A stretch of 64,000 bases of DNA. Source: Planctomycetota bacterium. Lineage in GTDB: Bacteria > Planctomycetota > UBA1135 > JACQFD01. A program made the translations under genes and the position numbers. Shown one piece after another: positions 9,597-18,642 of the stretch. The notes under the pieces were generated by a model. That model had not been told where the DNA came from. It saw only the letters and a list, made by a program, of their open reading frames with translations, and made no database searches. The stretch's first letter is position 1. Every line of letters starts with the position of its first letter. The DNA is taken from contig JAEUHX010000032.1 in assembly GCA_016792805.1 (NCBI GenBank), positions 1 to 64,000 of the forward strand, read 5' to 3'.

Positions 9597-11944
9597 GCGC
9601 GCTCCAATCGGACTGCACACTTCTTGTAGTCCGGCTCCTTACTAATCGAGTCCATGGAGTCGAGTGTGAGCGTGTTTGCGAGGCGCGCTTCATCAAAGAA
9701 CGGAATAAAAACAGTTCCTCGCGGAGGCTTACCGCGGCCGTCGACCCGCGCCTCGAGCACGATCGCACCTCTGCGGCTCACGACTCGAACTGACTCACCG
9801 GTTTGAACTCCAAGCTGCTGCGCATCGGCGCGGTTGAGCTCCACATAGTTCTTGGGCATCGCCTGGTGCAGCTGCCGGATGCGCCGCGTCATCGAGCCCG
9901 TGTGCCAATGTTCGAGCACACGGCCCGTCGAGAGCCAGAAGGGGAACTCGGCGTCAGGTGACTCGGCCGGCGGGTGGTAAGGACGCAGCCACACGGCTGC
10001 CTTCTCTCCATAGCCTTTCGCCTTGTAGAAATGAACACCGCTCTTTTTCTTGACGTAGGGATCGAAGCCCGCCGCGTAGCGATATCGCGTTTCCTTTCCG
10101 CCGACGACCGGCCAGAGCTTTCCGCGAGAGGCGCGCAGCTCGTCGTAGCTTGCGAGATCCTTGCCAATACCAAGAGTGAACTTTCTGTACTCCTCGTACA
10201 TCGCGCGGTGCCAGTCTTTGTCCGTCCACGGGAACAAATTGCCCATGCCCATGCGCGTCGCCACATCAATGATCTGTTGCGCATCCTCGCGCGCTTCGCC
10301 GGGCGGATCGACGGCCTTGTCCCAGTGTTGGGTGCGGCGCTCGGTGTTCCCGAAGATCCCTTCCCGCTCGACCCAGGCGGCGGACGGCAGGATCAGATCC
10401 GCAACATCGCTCGTCGGAGTGGGGTAGATCTCGCTGACGACGAGGAATTGGTCGTCGCCGGGCTTGCGCTCGAACCGCGGGAGATTCGGCAGCGAGACCC
10501 ATGGATTTGTGGTTTGAATCCATAGAGCCTTCACGTCCCCGCGGCAGAACGCGCGGAAGAGATCGACGGTGTGATAACCGGGCTTCTCGGGAATCGTTCC
10601 CGCGGGAAGTCCCCAGATTGCTTCGGTCTCCTCGCGATGTTTAGGATTTGTAACGACGCGATCTGCAGGCAGCCGGTTACAGAGCGTCCCGACCTCCCGA
10701 ACCGTTCCGCACGCGGAGGGCTGCCCAGTCAGGCTGAACGGATTGTTGCCCGGGCGGGAGATCTTGCCTGTCACCAAGTGGAGATTGGTGATAAGGTTAT
10801 TCATCCACGTTCCGCGATTGTGCTGGTTCACTCCCATGCACCACATGCTGAGGGTGGACCGATTCTGCTCTCCATACATCTGAGCCAGCAGCTCGATCTG
10901 CGCCGCCGGGACACCCGTCGTCTCCGCTACCGCCGCAGGCGAGTAGGCATCGAGGAATGCTTTGAAATCTTCCAACGTGGCGTCCTGAGGGACGTCCTCG
11001 AAGGTGTATCTATTCGCCTGCTCTCCGTAGCAGCCGTGGCCGATCTTCTCGAGATCCTCAATGCCTCGCTTGAACACCACATTCTCCGCGACGAAGGATG
11101 TATGAATCCTCTTGTCGCGTACAAGCACATGAAGCAGCGCGTTCGCAAGCGCGAGATCCGAGCCCGGCTTAATCATGAGCACGACATCCGAGTAATCGCT
11201 CGTCGCCGTCCGCCGGGTCGAGATGTCCACGATTCGCACGCCAGGATTCTGGCGTTTTCGCTCGAGCATGCGGCTGAAGAGCACGGGGTGCATCTCCGCC
11301 ATATTGTTGCCCCAGAGAATGAAGTCGTCGGCGACATCGAGGTCTTCATAGCAGCCCATCGGCTCGTCGCTCTGGAACTGCGTCAGGAAGCCCGTCACGG
11401 CGCTCGCCATGCAGAGCCGCGCATTGGCTTCGAGATTATTGGACTTGAGTCCGCCCTTCACCCACTTGAGCGCTGCGTACCCGTCGAAAACCGTCCACTG
11501 GCCGGAGCCGTACATTCCCACGGCTTGGGGGCCATGTTTCTGTAGCGTCTCGCCATACTTCTTCGCGATCAGATCGATGGCGGCGTCCCACGAGATGGGC
11601 GTCCACCCCTTCCCGTCAGCCGCACGAAGCAATGGCTGCGTGAACCGATCCTTACCGTAGAGGAGCCCGGGAAGGTGGTAGCCCTTCACGCAGAGCAGCC
11701 CTCGATTCACGGGACTTGCAGCGTCGCCGCGTACGGCGAGCGCCTTGCCGTCCTTCACGCCGATCTCGACGCCGCAGCCGGTACCACAAAAGCGGCAGGG
11801 TGCTTTCGACCATCGAACGCCTTCGAGCCCGGCCTTCGGCGGATCCTCGAGGCCGAGCAGCGCAGCTTCCGCGCGCTGCTCGGCGCTGAACGCAGCCACG
11901 CCGAGCCCGGCTGCACACGACTGAATGAACTCGCGACGATTCAT
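9593..11944 (-). CDS. napA: periplasmic nitrate reductase catalytic subunit NapA
   Basis: 783 residues. Twin-arginine signal NRREFIQS at the N-terminus. [4Fe-4S] ligands Cys50, Cys53, Cys57 (CRFCGTGC) and Cys85 (GLLCVKG). The molybdenum-ligating Cys178 sits in NARLCMASAV, followed by DEPMGCYEDL and LWGNNMAEMHP, which are NapA hallmarks rather than formate dehydrogenase ones. The C-terminal domain (HWHTGSMTRR, GVQTGESVRVVSRRG) is the usual bis-MGD dimethylsulfoxide-reductase cap. It reduces nitrate to nitrite in the periplasm. Fourth gene of the minus-strand operon, 9 bp after the octaheme cytochrome and overlapping the tetraheme gene. No napD or napF-type accessory gene is visible nearby. Confidence 0.96.
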   Translation of the reverse strand: MNRREFIQSCAAGLGVAAFSAEQRAEAALLGLEDPPKAGLEGVRWSKAPCRFCGTGCGVEIGVKDGKALAVRGDAASPVNRGLLCVKGYHLPGLLYGKDRFTQPLLRAADGKGWTPISWDAAIDLIAKKYGETLQKHGPQAVGMYGSGQWTVFDGYAALKWVKGGLKSNNLEANARLCMASAVTGFLTQFQSDEPMGCYEDLDVADDFILWGNNMAEMHPVLFSRMLERKRQNPGVRIVDISTRRTATSDYSDVVLMIKPGSDLALANALLHVLVRDKRIHTSFVAENVVFKRGIEDLEKIGHGCYGEQANRYTFEDVPQDATLEDFKAFLDAYSPAAVAETTGVPAAQIELLAQMYGEQNRSTLSMWCMGVNQHNRGTWMNNLITNLHLVTGKISRPGNNPFSLTGQPSACGTVREVGTLCNRLPADRVVTNPKHREETEAIWGLPAGTIPEKPGYHTVDLFRAFCRGDVKALWIQTTNPWVSLPNLPRFERKPGDDQFLVVSEIYPTPTSDVADLILPSAAWVEREGIFGNTERRTQHWDKAVDPPGEAREDAQQIIDVATRMGMGNLFPWTDKDWHRAMYEEYRKFTLGIGKDLASYDELRASRGKLWPVVGGKETRYRYAAGFDPYVKKKSGVHFYKAKGYGEKAAVWLRPYHPPAESPDAEFPFWLSTGRVLEHWHTGSMTRRIRQLHQAMPKNYVELNRADAQQLGVQTGESVRVVSRRGAIVLEARVDGRGKPPRGTVFIPFFDEARLANTLTLDSMDSISKEPDYKKCAVRLERA

Positions 11945-11953
11945 GGGTGAACC

Positions 11954-13537
11954 TTACTTCTGCTTCAAAATGTATGAATGCTCGGGGCGATTCAGGATCT
12001 CGTTGACAACATCCTCTACCTGCTTGGCGGCATCGGTCTTTCCCTCAGCGCGAGCTTTCTCCACGATCTCTCGCACCTGCGGAATCATGTGCTCATAGAA
12101 CCGCTCGGCGACCTCGAACGTGCCGTGCCAGTGCGCGTAATCGGGAGCCATCATCGAAGCGCCGTGCCGAGCGCGCCGCCCCTCGTGGTGCCACAGCAGA
12201 TACCAACTCCACTCCACGGGCTCATCGAACTGCTTCTTGGTGATGAGATCGGCCTTCACCAGGGTGTCCATGATGAGCTTGCCCGGCTTTGCGAACTTCT
12301 CGTTGTAGAGAGCAACGAAGTCGTCGTACTGCTTGTAGAAGAGGTTCACATAATCGGATGTATGGCAATGGGAGCACACCTCCTTCATGCGGGTCCGCTT
12401 CGCTTCCGCCGTGTCGGCGATCAGCTTCGCACGCTTCTCCGAATCCGCCTCTGTGATGACGCGATGCTCTGCATCAGTATCCATCGGCAGGCTGATCGGC
12501 GGCCGATTGGTCCAGGAGATGCGCTCGCCCGGATCGTGCGTCACGCGCCCGCCGTTGCGGAGATTGCCTGACATGTGGCATGTCGCGCAGGTCGGCGCCT
12601 GGGTGTAGTCCTTTCCGAGAACCCACTTCGGCGCATCGAGATTCATCTTGTCCTTGAGGTCTCGGTAGGCGACGCCGTGCTTGCTCTCCTCATAGATCTC
12701 TTTCTGCGGGTGATCCGGCCCGAGGTGACACTTCCCACAGTTTTCCGGCTGTCTCGCCCTTCGCGGCGAGAAATCATGGCGGCTGTGGCAAGCGGAGCAA
12801 GAGCCCTTCGAGCCGTCGAGATTCAGGCGCCCGATCCCGGTATTGGGCCAAGATCCTGCGTCGAACATTGGCTTCCCGTTCTGATCTTTCAGCACTTTTC
12901 CGACGGCATCGAGATTCGTGGGCTTGCCATCGGGTCCGGGCTTCAGATCGTCCACAGTCACCTTCGACCCATCGGTTGCCTTCAACGCCACTTTGCTCCC
13001 GTGACATTGTTGACAGCCAACCTGGGCGAATGCCATCCCGTTCACGGGTTCGGCCTTGCGCCCGGCGACTGGCGCTCCATGGGGATCGAAGGGCGTTCGG
13101 CTCCCCTCGACCTGCTCCGCCAACGTGTTGTCGAGCGACGCCAGAATATTGCCTGCGGCGGCGTGGTGGCTTCGGGCGAACTCCGACTCGACCGCCGCGT
13201 GGCACCGCGCGCAATCCCGCGGCGTGACCACTGTCGCAATCAGCGCCCCGTAATGGTCGAACCCATCCACATCGCCCTTCTCAGCGCGGTGACACTCGAC
13301 GCAGCCCACTCCCTTCTCCGCGTGCGTGCTCCCTTTCCAGTGGTCGAGGATCGCCGGCGTGAGCTGCCCGTGGCACTCGGCGCACTGCTTCGAACTTGCG
13401 GGAATGGAGATGGAGTGAGACGTGAGGCCCACCTCTACTCTGCGTCTCGTGACCTCTTCGTACTGAACGAATAGCAGAGAAGCGAGAAAGGTGAAACCGA
13501 GAAAGGCGATGATCCAGCGCTTTGCGTTGAGGGTCAT
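11954..13537 (-). CDS. octaheme HAO-like multiheme cytochrome c
   Basis: 527 residues. An N-terminal membrane anchor (RWIIAFLGFTFLASLLFVQY) is followed by eight CxxCH motifs at 52, 79, 109, 175, 247, 267, 317 and 388. The spacing and the C-terminal block LLWHHEGRRARHGASMMAPDYAHWHG match the hydroxylamine-oxidoreductase family. In nitrifiers and anammox bacteria HAO oxidises hydroxylamine; in Nap-containing Campylobacterota the homologue acts reductively on nitrite or hydroxylamine. Tyr467 in APDYAHW may or may not equal the HAO tyrosine that cross-links to heme P460; alignment is needed. The ATG at 13537 was chosen because upstream codons overlap cytochrome b and lack a signal. Context with NapA favours a nitrite-reducing role, an inference. 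Confidence 0.92.
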   Translation of the reverse strand: MTLNAKRWIIAFLGFTFLASLLFVQYEEVTRRRVEVGLTSHSISIPASSKQCAECHGQLTPAILDHWKGSTHAEKGVGCVECHRAEKGDVDGFDHYGALIATVVTPRDCARCHAAVESEFARSHHAAAGNILASLDNTLAEQVEGSRTPFDPHGAPVAGRKAEPVNGMAFAQVGCQQCHGSKVALKATDGSKVTVDDLKPGPDGKPTNLDAVGKVLKDQNGKPMFDAGSWPNTGIGRLNLDGSKGSCSACHSRHDFSPRRARQPENCGKCHLGPDHPQKEIYEESKHGVAYRDLKDKMNLDAPKWVLGKDYTQAPTCATCHMSGNLRNGGRVTHDPGERISWTNRPPISLPMDTDAEHRVITEADSEKRAKLIADTAEAKRTRMKEVCSHCHTSDYVNLFYKQYDDFVALYNEKFAKPGKLIMDTLVKADLITKKQFDEPVEWSWYLLWHHEGRRARHGASMMAPDYAHWHGTFEVAERFYEHMIPQVREIVEKARAEGKTDAAKQVEDVVNEILNRPEHSYILKQK

Positions 13538-13563
13538 TGGAAGTTTTAAATCTCGAAAAGTGA

Positions 13564-14616
13564 CTAATGGGCGACGGAAGCTTCCCAAAGAGTGAGGCCG
13601 ATGATCGCGAGCGCGGCGATCGCGCCGATCCAAACGCTCGCCTCGGGAAAGCGAGTGCGCCTTCGGATCCAGGCATCGACAAAGGGCCAGAAGAACATCG
13701 TGAAGACGATGAATCCCATGCTCAGAATCGCAGCGGTTCCGGAGAAGAGCTTGAGCCAGCGGAATGCAACGTAAAAGTACCACTCCGGCTTGATGATCTC
13801 CGGCGTCGTGAGCGGATCGGCCCGCGGCCCCATGGCTGCAGGGAAAATCGTTGCCAGTGCGCTCAGGAGGATCATCAGCAAGAGCCCGATCATCAGCTCG
13901 GTGTAGAAGTGGTCGGGGAAGAAGTTGAAATGTGACTGCTTCTCTTCCTCGGGTTCGTTCTCGAACTCGAGCTCCGTGACTCCCTGCAGGCGAATGATTA
14001 AGATATGTAAGACTACCAGGCCAGCCAGCGCCATCGGCAGCAGGGCCGCATGCAGGATGAAGAATCGCGGCAGCGTGTGATCGTTGTAGGTGTCGCCGGC
14101 CAGCAGGAATCGCTTCAGCATCCCGCCGATGAGAGGAGTCCCTTCCGCCACATTTGCGGCCACGGTTGCGCCCCAGAAGCTCAGCTGCTCGTACACCAGG
14201 CTATAGCCGGTGAACCCAAGCATCAAGGTGCACAGAAGCAGGCACATGCCGACCATCCAATTGATTTCGCGCGGCTTTCTGTAGGCTCCGGTGAAGAAGA
14301 CGCGCATCTGATGGAGAATTACGGCGGCCACCATCAGCGTCGCTCCCCAGCGGTGCACGCCCCGGAGAAACCAACCGAATGCAACATCTTCCGTGATGCT
14401 TCGAACCGACTCGTAGGCAGTTCCGGGCGCGGGCTGATAATAAAAAGCCAGGAGAATGCCGGTCACGATCTGCACGACGAAGAGGTATGCCGGCGTGCCG
14501 CCAAGCGCGAACCACCACCGCTTCAAATGATGGGGCACCGGCTCATTGGTGAGCTCCCGGAGCCGATCGCCCGAGATCGGCAGTCGCTCTCGCACAAATC
14601 CGATAGGGGTCTGCAT
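13564..14616 (-). CDS. cytochrome b of a Rieske/cytochrome b complex
   Basis: 350 residues, about eight membrane helices. The four heme-ligating histidines lie in two pairs: GVHRWG / ILHQMR and FFILHAA / VVLHILI. The Qo-site motif PEWY is present (KPEWYFYVAFRW), and the protein continues into subunit-IV-like helices, so b6 and subunit IV portions are fused. It oxidises quinol together with the Rieske protein and moves electrons to periplasmic cytochromes. ATG at 14616 starts 3 bp after the Rieske stop; upstream codons lie inside the Rieske gene. No cytochrome c1 or f gene follows; the octaheme cytochrome takes that place in the operon. Confidence 0.95.
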   Translation of the reverse strand: MQTPIGFVRERLPISGDRLRELTNEPVPHHLKRWWFALGGTPAYLFVVQIVTGILLAFYYQPAPGTAYESVRSITEDVAFGWFLRGVHRWGATLMVAAVILHQMRVFFTGAYRKPREINWMVGMCLLLCTLMLGFTGYSLVYEQLSFWGATVAANVAEGTPLIGGMLKRFLLAGDTYNDHTLPRFFILHAALLPMALAGLVVLHILIIRLQGVTELEFENEPEEEKQSHFNFFPDHFYTELMIGLLLMILLSALATIFPAAMGPRADPLTTPEIIKPEWYFYVAFRWLKLFSGTAAILSMGFIVFTMFFWPFVDAWIRRRTRFPEASVWIGAIAALAIIGLTLWEASVAH

Positions 14617-14618
14617 GG

Positions 14619-15170
14619 TCAGCACACCTCCCCAGAATTGGGCTTCACCGGATCCGTCGCGGCGAGCTTGACGTCGGGAACTTCCACAAAAAGAAGCCCG
14701 TTCTCGAGCTTCAGGGGATACCGGAGCAACGATTGGCCGGCCTCGCCGGGCGGTCCGCCGGTCGCTCGCCCGCTCGGGTCGAAGGTCCCGTTGTGGCACG
14801 GGCAGAAGAAGCGATTCGCTGCCCCTTCCCAATGCACTTGGCAGCCGAGATGGGGGCAGACGCTCGAGAGGGCGAGGAAGTCTCCCACATTTCCCGACTC
14901 CGATTGGCGCGCGATCGCAACCGAGGCTCCGTCGGGGGCGCGGAAGACCATCGAATCTCCGCTCTTCATGCGCGCGGCCTCTACGACGAAAAGCCAACGC
15001 TTCTTCGCCGGCTCGGAAGGATACAAATATCGCGCAGCCGCCGCGCCGAAGGCGCCATATCCCGCCACGAGCCCTGCCGCCATGGCGAGCCCCGAGGCGC
15101 CCGTGAGGACCGTGCGGCGATCCACACCCTCCGAATCGGCCGCCGTCTCGTTTCGATGCGCCTCAGCCAC
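14619..15170 (-). CDS. Rieske [2Fe-2S] iron-sulfur protein
   Basis: 183 residues from GTG at 15170, chosen because GGGAGGAG lies 5-6 bases upstream; an ATG at 15227 in the same frame is possible. DRRTVLTGASGLAMAAGLVAGYG (from residue 17) is a Tat-type uncleaved anchor. The cluster-binding boxes are CPHLGC (105-110) and CPCHNG (123-128), with GGPP in the Pro loop. It passes electrons from quinol to the high-potential chain. First gene of the five-gene respiratory operon. Confidence 0.94.
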   Translation of the reverse strand: MAEAHRNETAADSEGVDRRTVLTGASGLAMAAGLVAGYGAFGAAAARYLYPSEPAKKRWLFVVEAARMKSGDSMVFRAPDGASVAIARQSESGNVGDFLALSSVCPHLGCQVHWEGAANRFFCPCHNGTFDPSGRATGGPPGEAGQSLLRYPLKLENGLLFVEVPDVKLAATDPVKPNSGEVC

Positions 15171-15374
15171 GGAAGCTCCTCCCGCACAGGCCGCTCGTGG
15201 TTCGGAATGAAACAGGGGATCGCCCACGGCGAAGACACGGCTGTGCCCACCGTGGGGTCAGTGTGGAGTAGGGGTACACGCGCTCCCCTCGTAGCACGGT
15301 TCGTGCCGTGACCTCTGTCCCGGCGCAAGGACCGCGGCTCAGGAGTTGCGTTTCACCACCGACCGCATTCCGAG

Positions 15375-16469
15375 CTACCGACGTGCATTTCTCTTTGCAG
15401 GGCTGCGCCGCGTCGTCAAGTCGCCGTTTGCGCGCACTGAAGAGTAACATTCTCGAAGCACCTCGCGGAGCACCGGCTCGAGGTGCTTCCGTATCGCATT
15501 GGAAGCAAACGCCACGCAGCTCACCGGCGTTTCCAGATCGAGAGGAACCTCCAGGTCGCGCCAACGCTCCTCGACCGACGGCGCCACGACGACGGCTCCG
15601 GCCTCGGTCGCCACCAGAAGAGCGCATAGATCGTACGGGTGGCTCGCCACCGTCGACGTGCCGGCCGCCGCCGCAAGCCACGCGCGCAGATCCGCAAACA
15701 TTCGCGTGCGGCCGAGGGCGACGCCCATGAGCTGGCCCGCAGCGCAAAGCCACTGATCGTCGTAGGTTCGCTCGGGAACAAGCCCGACCGCTTTCTGTGC
15801 TTTCCGAAAGAACTCCACCTCGAGCCTCCCGATCGCCGCGCGTTCCGAAGGGAGGTAGCGAAGGAAAGAGTAATATCCGCTTCGGACGTCGGGGTTCTTA
15901 CTTGTCCTTGCCCTCTCGAGGCGCGGCGCCGACGACCCGCTGCGCGCGAGCTTGAACTTCCCGACGCGAACACCGCGGCTTCGCTGCGCGATCCACACCG
16001 ATCCATGGACCCGGTCGCTCGGCGGAATCTCCGTCTGGACGGAGAGAAGGAGGTCGCGCGTCGTCGGAACTCGATCCTCTCGTTCGGCAGCGACACCCGT
16101 CAGCACCCAAGCGCTTCGCAGGTCGGCCATCCAATTGCGCGTTCCATCGATCGGATCCACTAATACCCGGATCTGAGGTTCTCCGCCCCCGGCGACGATC
16201 TCTCCCGGCCCTTCGCACAAAACACGCACCGGCGCGATGCGGCCGAGGCGCTCGGCAAGCTCCTCGACCGCAGCATCCGCGACGGCATCGACGCGATAGG
16301 TGATATCACCAGCACCCGGCCCATGGATGGCCATGGCGCTTTCATAGTCGCCTCGGGCCAGAAGCGGCGCAATGTGGCTTCTCACGTCCCGCACAATTCG
16401 CCGGTGGCAGCGCACGACCGCCGCAGTCACCGCGGCCCGGACAGCGGCTTTCTGGAGCGGGTGCTTCAT
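15375..16469 (-). CDS. inositol monophosphatase-family protein
   Basis: 364 residues. The metal-binding motif VDPIDGTRNW (Asp105, Asp108) of the inositol monophosphatase/FBPase superfamily is intact, and ERTYDDQWLCAAGQLMGVALGRT plus TSTVASHPYDLCALLVATEAGAVV matches the C-terminal half, with Asp in HPYDL. The usual upstream GEE motif appears as CEGPGE. It is longer than typical family members (about 270), with an insert at roughly 165-240. Likely a Mg-dependent phosphomonoesterase on a sugar or inositol phosphate; substrate unknown. ATG overlaps the aldehyde dehydrogenase stop by 4 bp, so the two are co-translated. Confidence 0.88.
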   Translation of the reverse strand: MKHPLQKAAVRAAVTAAVVRCHRRIVRDVRSHIAPLLARGDYESAMAIHGPGAGDITYRVDAVADAAVEELAERLGRIAPVRVLCEGPGEIVAGGGEPQIRVLVDPIDGTRNWMADLRSAWVLTGVAAEREDRVPTTRDLLLSVQTEIPPSDRVHGSVWIAQRSRGVRVGKFKLARSGSSAPRLERARTSKNPDVRSGYYSFLRYLPSERAAIGRLEVEFFRKAQKAVGLVPERTYDDQWLCAAGQLMGVALGRTRMFADLRAWLAAAAGTSTVASHPYDLCALLVATEAGAVVVAPSVEERWRDLEVPLDLETPVSCVAFASNAIRKHLEPVLREVLRECYSSVRANGDLTTRRSPAKRNARR

Positions 16470-17902
16470 CGGTTGGGGTCGGGGCGCAAGACCAATAATC
16501 GAGGCTCCGTCATCTCCTCCATCGCATAGCGCAGCCCCTCTCTTCCAATGCCCGACTCGCGCACGCCGCCGTAGGGCATCGGGTCGGCGCGGAACATCGG
16601 CACATCATTATGGATCAGCGCGCCCACGGTCAGCCGCTCATGGGCACGGAGCACGGCGGCGAGATCATTGGTGAAGATTCCCGCCTGGAGGCCGTACTTC
16701 GAGTCGTCTGCGATTGCGAGCGCCTCTTCCAAAGATGAGTATGTTTCGACGGTGACGACCGGCGCGAAGATCTCCTCCGCGTAGGCCCTGCAGGTTCGGG
16801 GAACATCCGTCAGCACCGTCGGCGGAAAGTAGCTGCCCCGCGGCTCGCCGCCGAGCAGCCGCCGCGCGCCGGCTTCTATCGCCTCCGCCACCCAGCTCGC
16901 CGCTCTCGAAGCAGCGGCCGCATCAATCATCGGGCCGAGATCTGTGCTTTCCTCGAGCGGGCTCCCCATGCGCAGCGCAGCGCCGCGCGCCAGGAACGCC
17001 GCGAGGAAGCGCTCCGCGACGGCCTCGTGCAACAGAATCCTCTGCGAACGAATGCACACTTGCCCTGAATAAGTGAAGGCGCCCGCAGTGCAGCGCGCCA
17101 CCGCGGCGCCGAGATCCGCGTCGGAATGAATAATCACCGCGGCGTTGCCACCCAGCTCCAACGTTACTTTTTTCTTTGGCGCACGCCGCCGCAGCTCCCA
17201 TCCGACCTGCGCGCTGCCGGTGAACGACACCATCGACACGCGCGGATCCTCGATCAGCGGGTCGATGACCGGGGGCACGCCCGGCGTCACGGCGATGGCC
17301 TCCGGCGGACACCCGCAGTCCAACAGGATCTCCGCCAGCGCAAACGCGCTGAGCGGCGTGCGCGGCGCCGGCTTCAAGATCACCGCGTTCCCGCTGGCGA
17401 GCGCCGGAGCGACTTTGTGGGCTGCCAGGTTGAGTGGAAAATTGAACGGCGTAATCGCGGTAATGATTCCGACGGGAAACCGCCGCACGATCCCGAGACG
17501 TCCGGCGCCATTGGGCGCCGCATCGATCGGAATCACTTCTCCGCCAAGGCGCGAGGCCTCCTCCGCCGCCGTTCGAAAAGTGACTTCACATCTCGAGACC
17601 TCGATGCGCGCGTCGCGAACTGGCTTTCCTGCCTCGAGGGCGATTCCGCGCGCGAGCGCGTCGGCTCGATCAGCGACGGCGCTGGCGGTGCGCCGAAGGA
17701 TCTGTGCCCGCTCACAGGCCGTGAGCCGCGCCATCGCGCGCGCTCCATGCACCGCGGCTGCTAGCGCCGCCTCCACGTCCTGCTCTCGCGCGTCCTCCAC
17801 ATCGGCCACCCACGAACCGTCGCCCGGATGGAGCACCGCCCGTCGGCTGCCGCCTGGGCGGCGTGCGCCAGCGACGAGGGAGGAGAAAACCGAATTCGCC
17901 AT
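16466..17902 (-). CDS. NAD(P)-dependent aldehyde dehydrogenase
   Basis: 478 residues, a normal length for the superfamily. Motifs: TPFNFPLNLAAHKVAPALASGNAVILKPA (the PFNFP and KPA cofactor region, 152-179), FTGSAQVGWELRR (228-240), general base Glu249 in LELGGN, and nucleophile Cys283 in SGQVCIRSQRI. The sequence is of the class that includes glyceraldehyde-3-phosphate (non-phosphorylating) and related semialdehyde dehydrogenases; the substrate is not clear. ATG at 17902 begins at the usual N-terminus; upstream codons read as non-protein-like. Its stop overlaps the downstream phosphatase start. Confidence 0.94.
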   Translation of the reverse strand: MANSVFSSLVAGARRPGGSRRAVLHPGDGSWVADVEDAREQDVEAALAAAVHGARAMARLTACERAQILRRTASAVADRADALARGIALEAGKPVRDARIEVSRCEVTFRTAAEEASRLGGEVIPIDAAPNGAGRLGIVRRFPVGIITAITPFNFPLNLAAHKVAPALASGNAVILKPAPRTPLSAFALAEILLDCGCPPEAIAVTPGVPPVIDPLIEDPRVSMVSFTGSAQVGWELRRRAPKKKVTLELGGNAAVIIHSDADLGAAVARCTAGAFTYSGQVCIRSQRILLHEAVAERFLAAFLARGAALRMGSPLEESTDLGPMIDAAAASRAASWVAEAIEAGARRLLGGEPRGSYFPPTVLTDVPRTCRAYAEEIFAPVVTVETYSSLEEALAIADDSKYGLQAGIFTNDLAAVLRAHERLTVGALIHNDVPMFRADPMPYGGVRESGIGREGLRYAMEEMTEPRLLVLRPDPNR

Positions 17903-17946
17903 AGGGAGCGAGTTTCTCACACGCGCGCCCTCCGATCTCGGCGAAC

Positions 17947-18642
17947 ATGGCTGCGATGCCTCCCGAGAATCGCCGCTTCGAGCCCGGCCCGCTGAGCTGG
18001 CTGCCACCTCTCCCGCAGCAGCGCGCCGGGCGCGCCTGGGAGAGCCTGCGCGCCGCGGTGCGCCGCCGCTCGATGCGCCTGCTCGGCGGCGACCCCGCGC
18101 CGACGAGTTCCCTCGATCTGCGCCTCGTCGGGCGTCTCCACCTGAGCGTCGACGGCTGCCGCGCCCTCTTCCTCTTCAACGAAGCATTGCGCACGGAGCA
18201 GCCGCCCGATCTGCCGGCGCTTGAGCTCTCGCTCGCGTCGTGCATCGCGCGCATCTCCGGTGCCACCGCGCGCGCAGCGCGCCGCGGCGTCGTCCACGAC
18301 TTCGTCCTCGAGCACCTCGGAGACCTCGCGCTCGAGGAGACCGAGATTGCGGGCGAGCTTCGCATCGCCTTCGGCACCGGTCCCGAGGGATTGTGGATTG
18401 AACTTACAGATCTCGCCGGCGTGCCGCTGCGCGAAGCCGACGGCGCCGAGCTCGAACTCCAATTCGACGGCGGCCCCGTGCTCACGCAGCCGCTCCGCGA
18501 CGGCGCCGCGCTCTTCCGCGCCGGAGCCGCGCTCATGGAGCAGCGCGGGCTCGGCGGCGCGCTCGTGCGCTTCGGTGATCTCGGCCGCCTCGACCTCGAG
18601 CCGTCGGCGAGCGGGGCGCCCGCCCACGCGGAGGAATTGTGA
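17947..18642 (+). CDS. hypothetical protein
   Basis: 231 residues, no signal peptide or recognised domain. The N-terminal third is Pro/Arg-rich, the middle helical (LELSLASCIARISGATARAARRG), and the C-terminal half has alternating beta-like segments rich in Glu, Leu and Gly. Its stop overlaps the GTG start of the gamma-glutamyltranspeptidase gene (GTGA), indicating translational coupling. It starts 44 bp from the divergent aldehyde dehydrogenase gene. Codon use resembles the neighbours, supporting a real gene. Confidence 0.75.
   Translation: MAAMPPENRRFEPGPLSWLPPLPQQRAGRAWESLRAAVRRRSMRLLGGDPAPTSSLDLRLVGRLHLSVDGCRALFLFNEALRTEQPPDLPALELSLASCIARISGATARAARRGVVHDFVLEHLGDLALEETEIAGELRIAFGTGPEGLWIELTDLAGVPLREADGAELELQFDGGPVLTQPLRDGAALFRAGAALMEQRGLGGALVRFGDLGRLDLEPSASGAPAHAEEL

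Noticed and set aside
9042..15170. Ammonia oxidation pathway because of the HAO-like protein
   Set aside because: No amo or hydrazine genes; the neighbour is NapA, which fits reduction better.
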